Below the pieces are notes generated by a model, which was not told where the DNA came from, made no database searches, and worked only from the letters and a program-made list of their open reading frames with translations. Below are positions 28,331 through 37,589 of a DNA stretch of 64,000 nucleotides, in pieces. Source of the stretch: Psychrobacter aquimaris (GTDB lineage Bacteria > Pseudomonadota > Gammaproteobacteria > Pseudomonadales > Moraxellaceae); contig NZ_JABASR010000015.1 of the NCBI RefSeq assembly GCF_016107525.1, positions 1 through 64,000 on the forward strand, in the 5' to 3' direction. Every line of letters starts with the position of its first letter. Position 1 is the stretch's first letter. A program made the translations under genes and the position numbers.

Positions 28331-30406
28331 ATGGACATACTCATTATCGTCGGCGTGGTTGTGGTGCTGGCGTTTGTTTTCATTATGGCAGCACTTTTGA
28401 TGCTCAAAGCCTTTTATATTAAGGTGGATCAGGGCACAGCACTTATTATTAACGGCGTCAATAAAATCGCTGTACGCTTTGATGGTGGCTTTGTGTGGCC
28501 AGTCATCAACAAAAAAGAACTCATGAGAATCTCGTTGCTCACTCTAGAGGTGGACAGACGTGGTAAAGAAGGACTGATTTGTGCCGATAATATGCGTGCT
28601 GATATTACGGTGGCATTTTATTTGCGTGTCAATGAAACCGAAGAAGATGTTCTTAAAGTTGCCAAATCAGTTGGCGTAGACAGAGCCTCAGACAAGGTAG
28701 CGGTCAACGAGCTATTTAATGCAAAATTCTCAGAAGCACTAAAGACGGTTGGTAAACAGATTGATTTTGTCAAGTTGTTTGAAAACCGCAGCCAGTTCCG
28801 TGACAGTATCGTCCAAGAAATCGGTAACGATCTAAACGGCTATATCCTAGAAGATGTAGCGATTGACTACTTAGAGCAAACGCCAAAGACATCATTAGAT
28901 TCAAGTAATATCCTAGATGCTGAAGGTATCAAAAAGATTACTCAGCTAACCGCCTTTCAAAATGTCATTACCAATGAGCTTGAGCGTGACGAAGAGCTGG
29001 CTGTTAAGAAAAAGAATGTCGAGACCAGAGAGGCGATGCTGGAGCTGGAGCGTCAACAAGCCGATGCTGAAGCCAAGCAAAAGCGTGAAATCTCGTCAGT
29101 GATTGCGCGTGAAACGGCTGAAACGCGCAAGATCGAAGAAGAAGAGCGCAAAAAGTCAGAAACCGCCGTTATCATGGTTGAGCAAGATTTGGCGATTCAG
29201 CGTGAGAATCAGCAACGTGAGATCGAAGTGGCTGGACAGAATCGCCTGCGTGCCGTGGTCATCGAAGAAGAAAAAGTCACACGTGCTCGTGATTTGGAAA
29301 TCGTCTCGCGTGAGCGTGAAGTTGACTTGCAACGTATCGAAGCGGAGCGTGCGATTGAGCTTGAGAAAAAAGAAATCGCCAATGTCATTCGTGAGCGCAT
29401 CGCGGTAGACAAAACAGTGGCGCAAGAAGAAGAGCGTATCAAAGAAGTTCGCGAAGTCAGCGAAGCCGAACGTTCGAAACAAACGCGCGTACTGGCTGCG
29501 GAAGCGGACGCTGAAGAAATCAAAGTGCGTCAGGTGAAAAAAGCAGAAGCAGAAGAGTTATCTGCCAAGCATAAAGCCGTCGAGATTACCACGCTTGCTA
29601 CTGCCAATCTTGAAGCCTCTGCTAAAGAGTCAGAAGCCAAAATCAAAATGGCTGAAGGTATCAAAGCAGAAGAGTCTGCACATGGCTTTGCTGAAGCCGC
29701 TATCCAAGAAGCCAAGTCGGTCTCTTTGGAAAAAGAGGGTATTGCTAGAGCCAATGTTATTAAAGCGACTGGACAAGCTCAGGCTCAGACAGACCGTGAA
29801 AAAGGGATGGCTGATGCCGAAGTTATTGCAGCTCGCGGCGCCTCTAAAGCAAAAGCTGAGCGTGACATTGGTATGGTAGACGCAGAGATTATCGCTGCTC
29901 GTGGTGAGTCTAACGCCAAAGCCGAGCGTGATGTTGGTATGGCAAATGCGCAGGTCATCGCTGCTCGCGGTGAGTCAAATGCCAAGGCAGAACGTGAAGT
30001 TGGACTGGCAAAAGCCGAAGTGACTCGTGCACATTTCCAAGCCGAAGCAGATGGTTTGGTCGAGAAATTCAATGCCATGGGTAGCATGAGCAAAGAGGCA
30101 CGCGAGCACGAAGAGTTCCGCATGAGTCTTGAGACGGCCTTGCAAGAAGCGCTAGCGTCAATCGAAGCGGGTAAAGAGATTGCCAAAGAAAATGCCGAAG
30201 TCTTGGCAGTGGCGCTACAAAAAGCCAAAATTGATATCGTGGGCGGTGAAGCACACTTCTTTGATAACTTTGCCAAGTCACTGTCGATTGGTAAAGCCAT
30301 TGATGGCCTAGCGGGTAAGTCAGATACATTGAGCGGTATCATCAACGGTGTGATGGCCAATCAAGTCATGAAAGCCAACCAGTCAAATAACGACAAAACT
30401 ATTTAA
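28331..30406 (+). CDS. yqiK: Flotillin family protein (YqiK-like)
   Basis: A 691-aa SPFH protein. An N-terminal membrane helix (about 2-25) is followed by the SPFH/band-7 domain (about 30-190), then about 350 residues of charged, Glu/Ala/Lys/Arg-rich coiled coil, and a short C-terminal region. Flotillins oligomerise under the membrane and organise microdomains. The coiled coil includes four tandem 22-residue units at 29795-30055. ATG codons occur at 28325 and 28331; AAAGGA ends at 28324, so only the second is properly spaced. The repeats make the protein longer than E. coli YqiK (553 aa). Confidence 0.9.
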   Translation: MDILIIVGVVVVLAFVFIMAALLMLKAFYIKVDQGTALIINGVNKIAVRFDGGFVWPVINKKELMRISLLTLEVDRRGKEGLICADNMRADITVAFYLRVNETEEDVLKVAKSVGVDRASDKVAVNELFNAKFSEALKTVGKQIDFVKLFENRSQFRDSIVQEIGNDLNGYILEDVAIDYLEQTPKTSLDSSNILDAEGIKKITQLTAFQNVITNELERDEELAVKKKNVETREAMLELERQQADAEAKQKREISSVIARETAETRKIEEEERKKSETAVIMVEQDLAIQRENQQREIEVAGQNRLRAVVIEEEKVTRARDLEIVSREREVDLQRIEAERAIELEKKEIANVIRERIAVDKTVAQEEERIKEVREVSEAERSKQTRVLAAEADAEEIKVRQVKKAEAEELSAKHKAVEITTLATANLEASAKESEAKIKMAEGIKAEESAHGFAEAAIQEAKSVSLEKEGIARANVIKATGQAQAQTDREKGMADAEVIAARGASKAKAERDIGMVDAEIIAARGESNAKAERDVGMANAQVIAARGESNAKAEREVGLAKAEVTRAHFQAEADGLVEKFNAMGSMSKEAREHEEFRMSLETALQEALASIEAGKEIAKENAEVLAVALQKAKIDIVGGEAHFFDNFAKSLSIGKAIDGLAGKSDTLSGIINGVMANQVMKANQSNNDKTI
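29795..30055 (+). repeat. In-frame tandem 66-bp repeats in the flotillin coiled coil
   Basis: Units begin at 29795, 29861, 29927 and 29993, each exactly 66 bases, the last one degenerate. Each encodes 22 residues of the form R-D-[IV]-G-M-x-[DN]-A-x-[IV]-IAARGESNAKAE. Protein identity between units 2 and 3 is about 85 percent and the DNA is diverged at third positions, so the array is not a very recent duplication. Confidence 0.9.
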
Positions 30407-30499
30407 TAATATGCTCTGTCTTTATAGATTGTGGACATGTCTTATATTTCCTTCATAAGTGCTTATCTAAAGCGCTTATGATTGGATTTTACCCTTAAT

Positions 30500-30534
30500 G
30501 AGTAATCTGTATCTCAGTGGTAGATTACTCCAAT
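30500..30534. repeat. Hairpin upstream of the giant ATPase gene
   Basis: GAGTAATCT at 30500-30508 and AGATTACTC at 30522-30530 form a perfect 9-bp inverted repeat with a 13-base loop. ATTGG and CCAAT flank it as an outer pair. It lies about 95 bases after the flotillin stop. No T run follows. Confidence 0.55.
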
Positions 30535-30563
30535 CCACTTATTCTAAACACCTTAAAGAACGG

Positions 30564-30640
30564 TAGCCAACTCATTATTTATGATGAGTTGGCTAATCTA
30601 AAAAATCTGTCGTGATGACGCGTTTTTTTAGATTAGCCAA
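30564..30640 (+). promoter_or_regulatory. Two mutually exclusive hairpins in the ATPase leader (attenuator-like)
   Basis: Hairpin A pairs TAGCCAACTCAT (30564-30575) with ATGAGTTGGCTA (30584-30595), 12 bp. Hairpin B pairs TTGGCTAATCTAAAAAA (30589-30605) with TTTTTTAGATTAGCCAA (30624-30640), 17 bp perfect. The segment TTGGCTA at 30589-30595 belongs to both, so only one can form at a time. The region lies 60-135 bases before the ATG of the 2072-aa ATPase. The structure is direct sequence; a regulatory role is inference. Confidence 0.55.
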
Positions 30641-30698
30641 GTGCTTCTTTACCTTCAATTATTCCTTATTGCCAAAATATAAAAATGGACGAGCAACG

Positions 30699-33600
30699 AT
30701 GGCGGATACGCAAAACCAAACCAATTCAGATAGTAAAAGTGATCCTAACGCTAACCAAGCAAATCAGGCCGTTGCCTCAGGCAATGCGTATGAGCTCATC
30801 AAAAAACGCCTAACAGAGCAAGGCAGCCGTTTAGAGCAACAAACGGCTACTCTGAACACTGCACGCCTACAAGAGTTCGGCAGTACTCAAATGCAGGTAA
30901 TTGCCCGCACGCGTATCCGTACCGAGCATAACTGTGTGGCGCAGGATATGGTACAAGTCGGCGATTATCTGTTGTTTGGCTACAATGTGTTTATGGGGCT
31001 AAAGCGCGCAAGCAATGTTAAAGATGTGCTGTCGCTATATCGCTTGATAGACCCTGCTAACAAAGAGGATCGTGATGAGAGTCAGCAGGGCGATCTCGGT
31101 AACGATGATAGCATTCATAAGGAAAGCACTGAGCAAGATTATCAGCTTGAAGAGGTCGATTTAAAAGGAACGTTTTTAGATCAAGATGCCTTTGTACAAG
31201 ACTTCAATGAGCTCTATCGCTATTACAAGCAAACACGCCTGATTCAACTGACCGTTAAGGACAGCAAGTTGCTATTGGCGTTTCAGATTGGTGAGCGTAT
31301 CACTGATATTCGCGTGTTTCGTTTTGCGTTGGACTTTAGCCAAGGCACACCAGAGTCTGCTCAAGTCGCCTACGTGGACAATCGAGGCGAGCGTGATATC
31401 GAGTTGCCGCCTGCCTATGACTTTGATTGGATCGAGACCACACGAGAGCAGATGATCAATGGTAAGTATCCGCACATGAATATCTTAGATACGATATTTG
31501 TGGAAACCGTCGGCGGTGATTTGACCATCAAGATTGAAGACAATACGCAGTCAGGGAATGGTATCTATAGCGAGCCTGTCAATGATCGCACCCAGTCTCT
31601 CACCGATGCTGAGATTTCCTATGCTAAAGTCGGTAGCTTAATCCTCCTCAAAATATTGCCTTATCGTGAGGACAGTTACCGTTACTTCGTTTATAACACC
31701 TTGACTGAAGCGGTGCTGCGTTTGGATGCGATCGGTCAGTCCTGTGTACAGTTGCCTGAAGATCACGGCATTATATTTCCGGGTGGTTATTATCTACAGA
31801 CGGGCGAGTATAAGCTGTTCGATGCCAATAGTGTCGGTGCCAAAAACCTAAAGTTTAAGCGTAAGATTATCTCGACCAATGGCGAAGATGTTTTATTCTT
31901 ATTTTATGACAGAGAGCTGGGTATCACGGGGCTGTTTCCTTATAACCTGATCAAAAAACAACTGGCAAACCCGATTTATTGTAATGGTATGGCGTTGGCA
32001 GACAACGGTCGCTTGGTATTGTTCAGTGACCAAAGTGAGCCGTCGCGCATTCACCCGATGCAGATATGGCACACCCCTTATGCCTCCCCTGAATATGTGA
32101 GCGAATTGCCTGAGAGTACCAGTTTTTATGGCAAAATCGGTAACAAAGAGCTGGTGCGCGGCATCTCTGATCTTTATAGCATTACCCGTCTCATTGACAA
32201 CCAAAGCGTGTCGCAAAAACTCTATGAAGAGCTGTCGGACAATACCAGCAGATTGTTTGATAGCTACTATTGGCTGTCTGAGCCTGAGCTGGGCGACGTC
32301 GCCAGTAGTATTAAAGAAGTGACAGCGACCGCTGAGCTGGTCATTGATGAGTTTGCCAAAGTCCAAAGTATCCAAAAGCAAACGCAAACGGCGCTTGCCG
32401 ATGCCGAAGCGCAGCAAAATGAGATTTTGCGGCAGATACGCGTTACGACATTTGAGTCTGCCAGTGATTATGTCGATCAACTGTCGGCATTGAGACGACA
32501 AAAGGGTCGTTTGGTCAGCCTAGAAGATTTACGCTATTTAGACAGTGATAAATTAGAAGCATTGCAGGCACAGCTAGAAGAAGCAGAGAGTGATCTTGCG
32601 GAAAAAACCGTGCTGTTTTTAAGCGGCGACGAAGCACTATCAAGCTATGAAGGGATCTTGGTCGATGTCAGTGAACGCTTAAACACGGCAGAAACCAATG
32701 CCGAACTAAAGCCTGTGTTGGATAAAATTGATGACACGGCGCAAGGGTTAGACTTGTTGACCGAACTGCTTGGTACGTTGGATGTTGCTGATGCCACGGT
32801 ACGCACGCAAATCATCGATGACATATCGACTATTTATGCCAGCCTCAACCAGAGTAAAGCCAAGCTCAATCATAAACGCAAAAATTTAGGATCGGCAGAA
32901 GCGGTCGCGCAATTTGGTGCGCAGTTTAAGCTGTTTGGTCAATCGATTGCCAACGCCTTATCGATTGCCAATACGCCTGAAAAATCAGATGAGCAAATGG
33001 CAAAGCTGCTGGTACAGTTAGAGGAATTAGAAAGCCAATTCGCTGATCCAGAGACCAATAGCGGCGATCAGTTCTTAGCCGATATCATTAGTAAGCGCGA
33101 AGAGATTTACGAAACCTTTGAAAATCATAAGCAGCAACTGCTCGATGCCCGCAATCGCAAAGCGCAAAACCTAGGCGATGGGGCGCTACGGATGCTTGAG
33201 AGTATCAAGAAACGCACACAAAGCACAGGCGTGACTGGCTTTACCGAGGAAGAAGCGCTCAATACTTACTTTGCCTCCGATGGTCTGGTGCAAAAAGTCC
33301 GCAACATCGCAAAAGAGCTACAAGCGATGGGCTTTAGCGTCAAAGCCGATGACATTGATGCGCGTCTAAAAGCTATCCAAATCGAGAGCTATAAGAGTTT
33401 AAAAGATAAGTCGGACTTGTTTGAAGATGGCGGTCAGATCATCAAACTGGGCAAGCATCGCTTTTCGGTCAATACGCAGCCACTAGATTTGACCTTACTC
33501 AGTCGCCAGCAGTCAGATGGCACACGCGTGCTCAATTTGCATCTGACGGGAACAGACTACTATGAAGTGCTCAATGATGCTGAGCTAAATGCCTTGCGTC

Positions 33601-36600
33601 CGTATTGGGAGATGAATATCGCCTCCGAATCCGACAAGGTATACCGCGCCGAGTACTTGGCCTATAGCATCATCGAGAGCGCCAAAAACAGTCAAGATGG
33701 CCTAACCGAAACGCGCCTATACCAAGCATACGACGAAACCGTCATTACGTTAGATATCAATGGCAATATCGATAATGACAGTCCGCTAACGAAACTGGTC
33801 AAGACTTATGCTACTCCTCGCTATCAGCTGGGCTATGACAAGGGCATTCATGACCATGATGCCACGCTGTTATTGATGCAAATACTGCCGACATTACGTG
33901 CGGCAGGGCTACTGATTTATACGCCGCAAGTACGCGCACTGGCGCAGTTATTTTATTGGCAGCTAAATATCGTACAAGCGCTGGGTTTAGAAAGCCTACG
34001 TCAATTTGGTTATGATAATTGGTTAAATGAATCAGTGCTGACCCTCGCAAATAACTGGACGGATAGAGCGGCTACCGCTGAGCAGTTGCGCCGAGCACTT
34101 GGTAGTGACACTGCCAAATCCTTACTGGTCGAGGATATGAGCCAAGTGATGCACCGTTTTGTCGCGGCCTATCGTGACGAGCGTATTGGCAGTAGTAATA
34201 ATGCTAATCAGCCGTCAAACGCCGCATGGGAGTCAGAACCAGATTCAACTCCCCTTGATGTTCACAACACCAATATCTTTAAACCAAGCTATGTACAGCT
34301 TGCCTGCGAATACTTAGTCAGCGTCATGGGGCAGTCAACGGAGCCAAATGCTGCCGCATATAGCACAATGAACTGGCAAACCAGCCAACAAGCCGAGCAG
34401 CTGTGTGAGCAGCTTAGCCAAACGCTGAGTAGCTCTCCCGTCAGTACGCAAAATAATGCCAGTTTTGCGCAGCTACAGTCTTCAATTGGTAAGCTTGGCT
34501 TCCAACCAAAATCAGCCTACGAGCTACTGGCGACATGGTTTCATGCATTGCTTGATAAGACTTATGGTAATCATAAGACAGCTACAGATCAAACCGATGA
34601 TGGCTTGGGTGAGGCAGGTGAGGCGTTCAGTGAAGAGCAGCTTTCTGAACGTCAAGAAAAAGAAGCGCTACGCAAACAGCAACTAGAGAGCGGTCGTCAT
34701 TATGTGCCCGAAGCGATTGCTGTACTACTCACTCAACTAAACGATGCGCAGCGTGAAGCCTTGGTACAGCGACTGATTGATTCAGGTGCGAGCTTTAATA
34801 AAGATGGCGCAAATGAAGGGACAACTGATGCCGCTTCCACTTTGTCGTTCTCTTCACCTTCAACGTCATCATCAACGTCACTGACCAGTATCAATAACCC
34901 GCTCAATCAAGTGCAAAGCTTTGAGCGTAGCACAGGTAAAGTATCGCTTGAAATACAAGTGAATAGTCTACTGGGTGAGCATACGCGTATTCGTCAGCAG
35001 AGCCTAACCTTTGCCGTTGATAATTTCTTAAATCGCTTGCATCACCACGATACCCAAGTTATTCCTGCCTATCGACGCTATCTGGCCATGCGCTCAGAGA
35101 TATTACACGAGTCAAAAGAAACCTTGCGACTGGACGAGTTTATGCCACGCCCGTTGTCCTCATTTGTGCGTAACCGTCTGATTAACGAGAGCTATCTGCC
35201 GCTTATCGGTGACAACCTCGCCAAACAAATGGGTACAATCGGCGAGGATAAGCGGACTGACTTGATGGGTATCCTGATGATGATATCGCCACCAGGGTAT
35301 GGTAAAACGACCTTGATGGAATATGTAGCAAATCGTCTTGGCCTGATATTTATGAAGATTAATTGTCCGTCACTCGGTCATGATGTCACTTCATTAGATC
35401 CCGAAAAAGCGCCCAATGCTACCGCACGGGAAGAGCTGAATAAAATCAACTTAGCCTTTGAGATGGGCAATAACGTCATGCTTTATCTCGATGATATTCA
35501 GCATACGCATGCGGAATTTTTACAGAAATTTATCTCACTCGGCGATGGTACGCGCCGTATCGATGGCGTCTGGCAAGGCAAGACCAAAACCTATGACATG
35601 CGTGGCAAAAAGTTCTGCGTGGTCATGGCGGGTAATCCGTATACCGAGAGCGGCGAGGCCTTTAAAGTGCCTGACATGCTTGCCAACCGTGCCGATATCT
35701 ATAACTTGGGCGATATTATGAGCGGTATGGAAGATATCTTTGCCCTCAGTTATATCGAAAACTCCCTAACCTCTAATACGGTTCTCGCGCCACTGGCAAA
35801 CCGCGATTTGAGCGATGTACATCGCTTGATTAAAATGGCAAAAACGGACAATCCCAACCTCGCCCAAGCGCAAAGCAGCGATCTAATGTATCCGTATAGC
35901 ACCTCAGAAATTAACGAGATTGTCGCCATCCTGCGCCATATGTTTCGAGTGCAAGAAGTCATTTTGGACGTCAACCAAGCCTATATTGCCTCCGCTTCGC
36001 AAGACGATAAATACCGTGTCGAGCCGATATTTAAGCTACAAGGCAGTTATCGCAATATGAATAAAATGACCGAAAAGCTGTCAGCGGTCATGAATGAGAA
36101 TGAGCTAAACCAGCTGATAGACGATCACTATCTGGGCGAGTCGCAGCTATTGACCCAAGGTGCAGAGAGTAACTTGCTCAAGCTTGGCGAGATGCGCGGC
36201 ACCTTAACCGAGGCAGAAAAAGAGCGTTGGGCGCAAATCAAAGCGGACTTCTTACGTAACAAAGCCATGGGCGGTGAAGATGGCGATACAGGCGCACGTA
36301 TCGTTGCGCAGTTGGTCGATTTGGCCAGTGGCTTCAATGCCATCAGTCGTCAGTTTGAGACGTACTTAACCAAAAATGATCCAGAGCAAATCGCCCGCTT
36401 ACGAGAAGCAGAGCGCCAAGCCCAGTTAGAGACTCAGATTGAGGCGCAGTTAGCCTCACAAAAAATCCTTGCCGATAGCGTGATCAATAATGCCAAAGTC
36501 GTCAGCGATAGCATCGATAATGGCTTTGAGAAAAGCGTGAGCCAATTGCTGCAAATATATAAGCACGACCACGAAGCAGAAGGCGAGTACCTCAAGCAAA

Positions 36601-36917
36601 ACCAAGACGTGCAAAAAGTGCTGATGGTGCAGCTGATCGATGCCGTGGAACAACTGGCACACAATATGGCGGACAGCTTATCTCGTAGCTTAGCCGAAAG
36701 CCTAATTAAGAACGATGACAGTAAAGCTGTAGAGAAAAATGCGCCTGATATCCATGAGCAGACCACACTGATGGCGAACGTCCTCAAGCAAGCGCTGGCA
36801 CCACTGACGATGCGCATGGATGAGAAGCTAGCGATTGATAGCAGTACTGATCAATCTGGTAAACTGATCGTCAACAGTCTCAATCGCTTAAATAAAATAT
36901 TTGACGATTATGACTAA
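30699..36917 (+). CDS. Giant DUF3686-type AAA ATPase (DNA repair ATPase family)
   Basis: A 2072-aa protein. The N-terminal 500 residues are a beta-rich DUF3686-type region (family named ATPase involved in DNA repair). Long coiled coils (about 510-850) follow, then an alpha-helical middle, a Ser/Thr-rich low-complexity linker near 1385-1405, and a C-terminal AAA domain. Walker A is SPPGYGKT at 1530-1537 and Walker B is VMLYLDDIQH at 1593-1602. Sensor-like VMAGNPYTESGE and NRADIYNLGDI follow. The last 250 residues are coiled coil again. The frame is open to 30612, but MADTQNQ at 30699 is the more natural start. No transmembrane helix was seen. DNA repair is a database label, not shown here; the flotillin neighbour suggests a membrane-linked role. 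Confidence 0.85.
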   Translation: MADTQNQTNSDSKSDPNANQANQAVASGNAYELIKKRLTEQGSRLEQQTATLNTARLQEFGSTQMQVIARTRIRTEHNCVAQDMVQVGDYLLFGYNVFMGLKRASNVKDVLSLYRLIDPANKEDRDESQQGDLGNDDSIHKESTEQDYQLEEVDLKGTFLDQDAFVQDFNELYRYYKQTRLIQLTVKDSKLLLAFQIGERITDIRVFRFALDFSQGTPESAQVAYVDNRGERDIELPPAYDFDWIETTREQMINGKYPHMNILDTIFVETVGGDLTIKIEDNTQSGNGIYSEPVNDRTQSLTDAEISYAKVGSLILLKILPYREDSYRYFVYNTLTEAVLRLDAIGQSCVQLPEDHGIIFPGGYYLQTGEYKLFDANSVGAKNLKFKRKIISTNGEDVLFLFYDRELGITGLFPYNLIKKQLANPIYCNGMALADNGRLVLFSDQSEPSRIHPMQIWHTPYASPEYVSELPESTSFYGKIGNKELVRGISDLYSITRLIDNQSVSQKLYEELSDNTSRLFDSYYWLSEPELGDVASSIKEVTATAELVIDEFAKVQSIQKQTQTALADAEAQQNEILRQIRVTTFESASDYVDQLSALRRQKGRLVSLEDLRYLDSDKLEALQAQLEEAESDLAEKTVLFLSGDEALSSYEGILVDVSERLNTAETNAELKPVLDKIDDTAQGLDLLTELLGTLDVADATVRTQIIDDISTIYASLNQSKAKLNHKRKNLGSAEAVAQFGAQFKLFGQSIANALSIANTPEKSDEQMAKLLVQLEELESQFADPETNSGDQFLADIISKREEIYETFENHKQQLLDARNRKAQNLGDGALRMLESIKKRTQSTGVTGFTEEEALNTYFASDGLVQKVRNIAKELQAMGFSVKADDIDARLKAIQIESYKSLKDKSDLFEDGGQIIKLGKHRFSVNTQPLDLTLLSRQQSDGTRVLNLHLTGTDYYEVLNDAELNALRPYWEMNIASESDKVYRAEYLAYSIIESAKNSQDGLTETRLYQAYDETVITLDINGNIDNDSPLTKLVKTYATPRYQLGYDKGIHDHDATLLLMQILPTLRAAGLLIYTPQVRALAQLFYWQLNIVQALGLESLRQFGYDNWLNESVLTLANNWTDRAATAEQLRRALGSDTAKSLLVEDMSQVMHRFVAAYRDERIGSSNNANQPSNAAWESEPDSTPLDVHNTNIFKPSYVQLACEYLVSVMGQSTEPNAAAYSTMNWQTSQQAEQLCEQLSQTLSSSPVSTQNNASFAQLQSSIGKLGFQPKSAYELLATWFHALLDKTYGNHKTATDQTDDGLGEAGEAFSEEQLSERQEKEALRKQQLESGRHYVPEAIAVLLTQLNDAQREALVQRLIDSGASFNKDGANEGTTDAASTLSFSSPSTSSSTSLTSINNPLNQVQSFERSTGKVSLEIQVNSLLGEHTRIRQQSLTFAVDNFLNRLHHHDTQVIPAYRRYLAMRSEILHESKETLRLDEFMPRPLSSFVRNRLINESYLPLIGDNLAKQMGTIGEDKRTDLMGILMMISPPGYGKTTLMEYVANRLGLIFMKINCPSLGHDVTSLDPEKAPNATAREELNKINLAFEMGNNVMLYLDDIQHTHAEFLQKFISLGDGTRRIDGVWQGKTKTYDMRGKKFCVVMAGNPYTESGEAFKVPDMLANRADIYNLGDIMSGMEDIFALSYIENSLTSNTVLAPLANRDLSDVHRLIKMAKTDNPNLAQAQSSDLMYPYSTSEINEIVAILRHMFRVQEVILDVNQAYIASASQDDKYRVEPIFKLQGSYRNMNKMTEKLSAVMNENELNQLIDDHYLGESQLLTQGAESNLLKLGEMRGTLTEAEKERWAQIKADFLRNKAMGGEDGDTGARIVAQLVDLASGFNAISRQFETYLTKNDPEQIARLREAERQAQLETQIEAQLASQKILADSVINNAKVVSDSIDNGFEKSVSQLLQIYKHDHEAEGEYLKQNQDVQKVLMVQLIDAVEQLAHNMADSLSRSLAESLIKNDDSKAVEKNAPDIHEQTTLMANVLKQALAPLTMRMDEKLAIDSSTDQSGKLIVNSLNRLNKIFDDYD

Positions 36918-36981
36918 TAATTATGCGTAGTAGGCTATAGTGACAGGTTGCTGATGTTGTAAACAAATTAATGAGAAATGT

Positions 36982-37152
36982 ATGGCGCACAAAAAAAAGA
37001 ACGTTCGAAAAAAACTCTGCCCCGTCTGCGAGCGCGAGTTTAGCTGGACTAAAAAGCTGGATAAAAACTGGGAGAGTATGGTGTATTGCTCAGACCAGTG
37101 CCGACGCATTAAGAAGTATGAAGGGCTGGACCATCAAAAAGAAGATAAATAG
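36982..37152 (+). CDS. DUF2256 small zinc-ribbon protein (first copy)
   Basis: A 56-aa protein with [10 protein letters not shown] near the start and YCSDQCRR later, giving two CxxC-type pairs for one metal ion, probably zinc. The [14 protein letters not shown] core fits the DUF2256 consensus. It starts 64 bases after the giant ATPase. Function of the family is unknown; in many genomes a DUF2256 gene sits beside cryptochrome/photolyase-like genes, which are not present here. Confidence 0.85.
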   Translation: MAHKKKNVRKKLCPVCEREFSWTKKLDKNWESMVYCSDQCRRIKKYEGLDHQKEDK

Positions 37153-37196
37153 GCGTTAATAGTCAGTTAGAGATATACGGGAAAAAGGAGCAGACA

Positions 37197-37343
37197 ATGG
37201 CACATAAAAAAGTAAACTTACCGCAAAAAACCTGCCCCGTCTGTCAGCGCCCATTTATATGGCGTAAGAAGTGGGAGAAAGATTGGGAGCAGGTGATTTA
37301 TTGTTCGGAGAAGTGTCGGCGGGGGAAGGGTAAAGCAGATTAA
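37197..37343 (+). CDS. DUF2256 small zinc-ribbon protein (second copy)
   Basis: A 48-aa paralogue of the gene just upstream, with [19 protein letters not shown] and YCSEKCRR. This copy is nearer the family consensus ([16 protein letters not shown]) than the first. An AAAAAGGAG ribosome site sits seven bases before the ATG. It lies 44 bases after the first copy, so the two are very likely co-transcribed and arose by duplication. Confidence 0.88.
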   Translation: MAHKKVNLPQKTCPVCQRPFIWRKKWEKDWEQVIYCSEKCRRGKGKAD

Positions 37344-37369
37344 GTTACTTCAAAATATTAAGGTAAATT

Positions 37370-37589
37370 ATGAGTAAACATTATGAGCAATCAAGCTTCT
37401 GGGAAAAGCTCATTGAGCACTTGTTCATTGGTGAAATGCTAAAATTATCATGGCTGAAAGATGATTGCCAACTAGAGGTCATGAAACCTGAAGTCGATAA
37501 TTCAGGTTGTAACGTTTTCTTTGAAGAATAGTATTATTCGTCGTATTCAGCTTAAAACATTAAAGCTGGGTAGGAAAATCTTAAGTTAG
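37370..37589 (+). pseudogene. Frameshifted remnant of a PD-(D/E)XK-like protein
   Basis: From the ATG at 37370 (AAGG seven bases upstream) the frame reads SSFWEKLIEHLFIGEM, then LEVMKPEVDNSGCNVFFEE and stops at 37529-37531. Moving one base forward, the next frame continues NSIIRRIQLKTLKLGRK and stops at 37587-37589. Joined, these give the D-x-x-G ... E ... I-Q-L-K layout of a PD-(D/E)XK-type fold. The sequence resembles uncharacterised accessory proteins of about 150-180 aa that I recall with this N-terminus. One base was gained or lost near 37526, and the C-terminal part is missing or decayed. Confidence 0.55.

Noticed and set aside
29795-30055. Regular 66-bp repeats considered as CRISPR-like array
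   Set aside because: Units abut without spacers and are in frame inside a gene.
29785-30360. A 191-aa open frame antisense to the flotillin coiled coil
   Set aside because: Its Ser/Ala-rich repeats are just the mirror of the flotillin 66-bp units.
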